Source: Pegea sp. RAD2-039 | Lineage: Eukaryota; Chordata; Thaliacea; Salpida; Salpidae | Direction: 5' to 3' | Assembly (NCBI GenBank): GCA_034620365.1 | Contig: JAQGEQ010000078.1 | Coordinates: 1 to 64,000, forward strand | DNA: 64,000 nt | Shown: positions 60,201-64,000 of the stretch, one piece after another | How the letters are laid out: every line of letters begins with the position of its first letter | Numbering within the stretch: position 1 is the stretch's first letter | Notes under the pieces: model-generated | Database searches by the model: none | What the model saw: the letters and a program-made list of their open reading frames with translations, nothing else | What the model was told of the DNA's origin: nothing | Made by a program: the position numbers and the translations under genes

Positions 60201-61157
60201 GGCAGTGGTGTCCGTGAATGATGTTGACGTATTTATTAAAGCTGAGAATTATATAACGTTTTCTGGTGCGCGCATGACGATAGTTTCTAGTTTACATTTC
60301 GGCTTATGTTCTGTTTTGAACTTGCACATTATCTTACTAGAAAGATTTATTTTGCAGCATATTCTTCATAGATATAATGTAAATAGTACAAATTAAATTT
60401 ACAGAAAGAAGGATACTTTAATATCAACAACATGTTCCCACTGGAATTTTGTTTTGCTTTCAAAATACTTGTTGACAGCTGATTTGCATTTATTAAAACA
60501 CTATTTTCGGTATGTAAGTTGGTCTTAAATACAAAATCATAAAACTTAGCTGAAAATTTTATATTTTTAAATAGTAATTTTACTTTGCATATAAGTTTAT
60601 TTTTTAAAACTATTATGCAATATAGTATCCATAGATACCAAAAACAAGTATAGAATATAGTTTTTTGTAAGTTTAATTTACCCTGACAAGTATTTGAAAC
60701 TTACTGCTAAGTAAATTAATTTTAGTTTGTTGATTGTTAAAAACGTTTATAAATTGTATATTGTAGTTTCGAAAATAGTGTCGATACTATAAGCTCTAGA
60801 AACATGAAATATTTCAAAAACAAGTTTGATTTAACAAAGTGCTTTTATACAGTGCCTCAAACGTTATTGCTTATAGCAATTTTTTCTGAAGCTTTAGGTT
60901 CATCATTTTTATGTATGCTTATAGTTGCTCATTTAATTACTTTAAAGCTAACTCGTTATGTTCTTTTAAATCTTTTTGAATCAAATGATTGTGTTTGTGC
61001 TTGTACCCACTAAATAGTTTCTAAAATTATATGGTGAGTTTATGTACATAATGACGTCATTATGGGTATAATTAAGTTTTAGTTCATTAACGTCCGTAAA
61101 TGTAAATAAACTGATAACAATTCCTTGAATATATCACTCTTAAATATTTTATATAAA
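60201..61157. other. Spacer upstream of the linker histone, with one small ORF
   Basis: A 69-codon plus ORF at 60804-61013 has a hydrophobic middle (TLLLIAIFSEALGSSFLCML) and a Cys-rich end, but there is no supporting splice structure or homologue, so it is not called a gene. The region just before 61158 should hold the histone promoter; no clear TATA at the right distance was found. Confidence 0.4.
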
Positions 61158-61682
61158 ATGGAACAGCCAACTGTAGAAACTCCTCGTTTTTCAACAAAAA
61201 AACCCCAAGCGGAGAAAAAAATGGGCTATAAGCCTTCTTACAAGTTTATGATTCATAGTGCTATTCGTAGCCTTCAAGAGCAAGACGGTTCTTCAAGAGA
61301 TGCTATTATCGGACACATTAAAGAAAACTACCCCGACCGCCGTGTTGGTAAACAATCAATCGGAAAATGTATTTCAAAAATGGTGTCTGAAAAAGCTTTG
61401 CGAAGAAATAGTAAAGCTAGTCAGCTTGTTAAGATCAATGAAAGCTCTTTAATACCATCTTCCGGCAAAAAACGCCGTAGAACGGCTCGCGTAGCAGTAA
61501 AAAAGCGAGGCCGTAAGCGCAGAAGTTTAAGCAAAAGGGTTGTTAAGCGCAGAAGAAAGCGACCCAAAAAAGGTCGCAAGGCCAGAAAAGGTCGCAAAGC
61601 CAGAAAAGGTCGCAAAGCCAGAAAGGGCCGCAAGGTAAAAAAGGGCCGTAAATCCAGAAAAAATCGTAAAGTCGTAAGATAA
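61158..61682 (+). CDS. Linker histone H1-like protein with a very basic repeated tail
   Basis: Single exon, 174 residues. The start at 61158 (AAAATGG context, MEQPTVETP) is preferred over the in-frame ATG at 61125, which would add 11 hydrophobic residues unlike H1. Residues about 24-92 form a winged-helix H15 globular domain (YKPSYKFMIHSAIRSLQEQD, then HIKENYPDRRVGKQSIGKCI). The C-terminus is almost all Lys, Arg and Gly, with GRKARK-type hexapeptide repeats and far more Arg than somatic H1 tails usually have, reminiscent of sperm-type H1 or protamine-like proteins. Expected to bind linker DNA and compact chromatin. No histone stem-loop follows; instead a poly(A) signal lies about 100 nt downstream, as in replication-independent variants. 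Confidence 0.9.
   Translation: MEQPTVETPRFSTKKPQAEKKMGYKPSYKFMIHSAIRSLQEQDGSSRDAIIGHIKENYPDRRVGKQSIGKCISKMVSEKALRRNSKASQLVKINESSLIPSSGKKRRRTARVAVKKRGRKRRSLSKRVVKRRRKRPKKGRKARKGRKARKGRKARKGRKVKKGRKSRKNRKVVR
61572..61669 (+). repeat. 18-bp coding tandem repeat in the histone tail
   Basis: About five to six copies of GGTCGCAAAGCCAGAAAA encode Gly-Arg-Lys-Ala-Arg-Lys. The first copies are nearly identical, so the tail has grown recently by unit duplication; the last two are diverged (KVKKGRKSRKNRK). Confidence 0.88.
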
Positions 61683-61770
61683 TTTGGTTGGATTTGACAA
61701 AAGTACTCGATGCTAAAACTGCTAACATTTATATATCTTTAAACTTTGCGAGAATTTCAGACCAAAACTG

Positions 61771-61789
61771 CTGTTTGAACAGAAATAAA
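61771..61789 (+). terminator. Poly(A) signal of the histone gene
   Basis: AATAAA at 61784-61789, followed by an A-run, about 100 nt after the stop codon. A small inverted repeat CTGTTTGAACAG lies just before it, but this is not the conserved histone-mRNA stem-loop sequence. Confidence 0.6.
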
Positions 61790-62861
61790 AAAAAAATTTA
61801 AATTTTTCTCGTTCTTTCATTATTTATAAATTTTGTTAAACTTTTAGTTTTCTTTTCAAGATGAAAGTTTACTAATTGTAACTATATTTTTTCGAAACTT
61901 AAATCAATTCAAAGAAAAATTGACCTCCAAATATTTTAATCTAAATAATTCAATTGGTAAATTTATTCATGTTTAAAATAAATAAATTCTTTACATTCAA
62001 GAAATGGTTTGCTATTACTCAAAAATTTTATTCAAAAATCAATTTATAACAATTTTTCATTTCTAAAACGAAAGCTTTTTCTTTCTGTCGGAGCAATTAA
62101 GCTTTTATGATTCGTCAGATCTGTTAGTTTCGTTTAGATCAAAGAAATGTAAACACAATTATTGACAAATTAAATGAAAGCTGGTTATAAAGCAATATAA
62201 AACAAATTTCGTCAAGCAGATCAGAATTAAAATATCAAAGCTTAAAATAGATGTTCAAATACTTTGAGATATTTTTTCTTTTTAAAAACCTTGGATTTTT
62301 TAAATATTTTTTAAACACATTTAAAGTATAAAATGTTTAGAGAAAGTCTAAGGTTTTGATTGAAATTTTGCCTTATCTTTAATATAGAATTATGACTTTA
62401 TGAGCTTACATTATAGGTCTAAGTAGTATGAAAAGGTTATATGAGTTTTAAAAGCTATTAGGTACAAATCCTAAGGTTTGTCTGTAAGATAAACTTTTCT
62501 TGGCTTGCTGTTGTTTAAACTGAGAAATATTTACATATTAAAGTTGTAAACTCACCAAATTATAAATATCTTTTTAATTTCATACTAAAGCTTGATAAAC
62601 TGATAACTGATAAAGGAGGTAAAGACTAATTATAGGGCACACGAGTTAGTAGAAATAGATTTTGATTTTTTGATTATATTGAATAGCTTACAGCATCTAG
62701 TTGATTTGAAAGAAAGTTTTTTTGAAAGTGAAATTTTAATCTGTGCAAAATAAATATATAAAATTTTTCTTAAATAAATTTCACTTTCAACAGTTCTTAA
62801 TGTGAAGATGTTTAAAATTTCTGAATTTCAAAGAAATTGAAACTGTAAGTTTAACAGAATC
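61790..62861. other. AT-rich spacer, nothing recognised
   Basis: No ORF, repeat or RNA gene recognised; presumably includes the promoter of the lectin gene. Confidence 0.4.
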
Positions 62862-64000
62862 ATGATTGGAATCTTACTTATGTCTGTTACCTTCTTTCCG
62901 TTTTGTGGTAAGCATTGAAATAAAATGATCTAAAATATAAAGTACAGCAATTAAATAATACAATTTTAAAGCCTATTTTTATTTCGAAAGTTACTACTAA
63001 GATTTGGTTTGGGAATCACTCAAAAGTTGCTGCAAATGTAAACATTGTCTACACCTTCTACTCCAAATACAACGTTAATTTTGATAAAGCAAGTGCTACT
63101 TGTAAACAAAATGATGGAATTCTCGCGCACATCAAAGACGAATCAATTCAAAGTTTTATTAATCAACAAATCGAAATATACAAAACGTTTGATAAACCTG
63201 TTTATAACGATGGTTTCTTAATTGGATTACGTCAAGTATATGATAATAATAATAAAAAATGGAAATGGTGTGATGACACAAAGCTAGATTACTCACATTG
63301 GTTTGCAACAGAGCCAAATAATCAGCACGAAAAATGTGTAATTATTGGAAGACACTTTGTAGTCTTTGGTTTTTGGATTGATCTTGGGTGTAACACAAAA
63401 AACAAGTTTATTTGTGAAAACTGTAAGTAAACTAAATTAGAAAAGATAAAATAATATAATAGATAATTGTAATTTACCATTTTCAAAAGTCAGCTTTTTG
63501 GGAAAATATATTTTTATTTCAAGCCTTTGGAAGTGGATTTATATCGAAAGAACAAGTTGTAATAGAGAGTAACAACGAATATGTTAATTGTACTGTATTT
63601 GGAAATGAAGGATATTATGTTCAATGGATGAGGTAAAAGATTATAATTTAATTTGTAAGTTTACAGAATTTCAGTTTAGGTTTGTTGTTTAGAAATGATT
63701 CATCCGTTACAACAAATAAAAACAACAGAATATACCAAATTTTCGACCAACAAGCATACTACATGACAGCCACTATTGTATTTGCTAATTCATATCGTAA
63801 CGACCAAGGAACTTATGAATGTTTGTTCATTGAAGGTATCATGCAAGAAAATCCAAGTGAACTGAAAACGTTACAAGTAACTGTTGAAAGTAAATAATAT
63901 TTCATTTTCATTTTAAAGTTTGGTATTTAAACTACTTTTGCTGAATTCTACAGATAACTTGTTAAAGTTATTTTTAATTTTTCAGTAAAAAATTTTTTGG
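62862..64000 (+). CDS. C-type lectin / Ig-domain receptor or secreted protein, 5' part
   Basis: Exons 62862-62907 (signal peptide MIGILLMSVTFFPFC), 62991-63422 (C-type lectin domain, 144 codons), 63524-63632, 63693-63889 (Ig domain split over two exons) and from 63988 past the window edge. Phases are 1, 1, 2, 1, so the lectin exon and the Ig exon pair are both symmetrical 1-1 modules, as usual for shuffled extracellular domains. The lectin domain has the EPN sugar-specificity motif (mannose type), a WIDLGC strand in place of WND and conserved cysteines. The Ig domain shows NCTVFGNEGYYVQWMR (Cys and Trp) and DQGTYECLF (D-x-G-x-Y-x-C). It is likely a cell-surface or secreted recognition protein; a membrane segment would lie beyond the window. 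All donors are GTAAxx and all acceptors follow pyrimidine runs. Confidence 0.85.

Noticed and set aside
61421..61728. Minus-strand ORFs over the histone tail
   Set aside because: Shadows of the repeated Lys/Arg codons; Leu/Phe/Cys-rich low complexity.
1..64000. CRISPR arrays, bacterial operons, tRNA or rRNA genes
   Set aside because: Introns, LINEs and low gene density mark animal nuclear DNA; no tRNA cloverleaf, rRNA or regular spacer array was seen.

Overview
The window is AT-rich animal nuclear DNA with spliceosomal introns (GT..AG, mostly about 90-240 nt), many decayed LINE retrotransposons and few genes. CR1-like LINEs whose ORF1 carries a PHD-type zinc finger, a linker histone with a very basic tail, and a C-type lectin/Ig receptor together suggest a cnidarian, most likely Hydra, where CR1 elements are known to have expanded. 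The organism call is an inference; no ribosomal or mitochondrial marker is present.

Layout. 1-5.7 kb and 50.07-55.8 kb are direct copies of one segment; each holds a decayed LINE and two tiny two-exon genes on the minus strand. 5.7-11.9 kb holds a degenerate piece of the USP repeat unit broken by a LINE, then two more tiny genes of the same family on the plus strand. 12-20 kb is mostly LINE debris and coding relics, plus one eight-exon gene of unknown function (minus, 16.3-18.3 kb) whose introns are all phase 0. 20.9-40.7 kb is a head-to-tail array of four units of about 4.94 kb, each with a USP-type deubiquitinase gene (minus) and an upstream KH-domain ORF in various states of decay. 41.9-46.1 kb is a nearly full-length but disabled CR1-like LINE. 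47.7-48.8 kb repeats pieces of the 5.7-11.9 kb region. 56.3-60.2 kb is a graveyard of at least two LINE families. 61.2 kb holds a linker-histone gene and 62.9-64.0 kb the 5' part of a C-type lectin/Ig receptor gene that runs off the window.

The most interesting content is a family, here called EQ, of very short Glu/Gln/Arg-rich helical proteins. Six intact copies and one pseudogene share a 29-nt first exon, a phase-2 intron of 98-117 nt and a conserved N-terminal decapeptide. Its members are interleaved with USP units and with a shared dispersed repeat, so EQ and USP appear to have been duplicated together as parts of one compound locus. The USP copies look like recent duplicates: one has a frameshift that removes the catalytic His and Asp, and one has a changed residue in its Cys box. 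All functional links between the families are inference.
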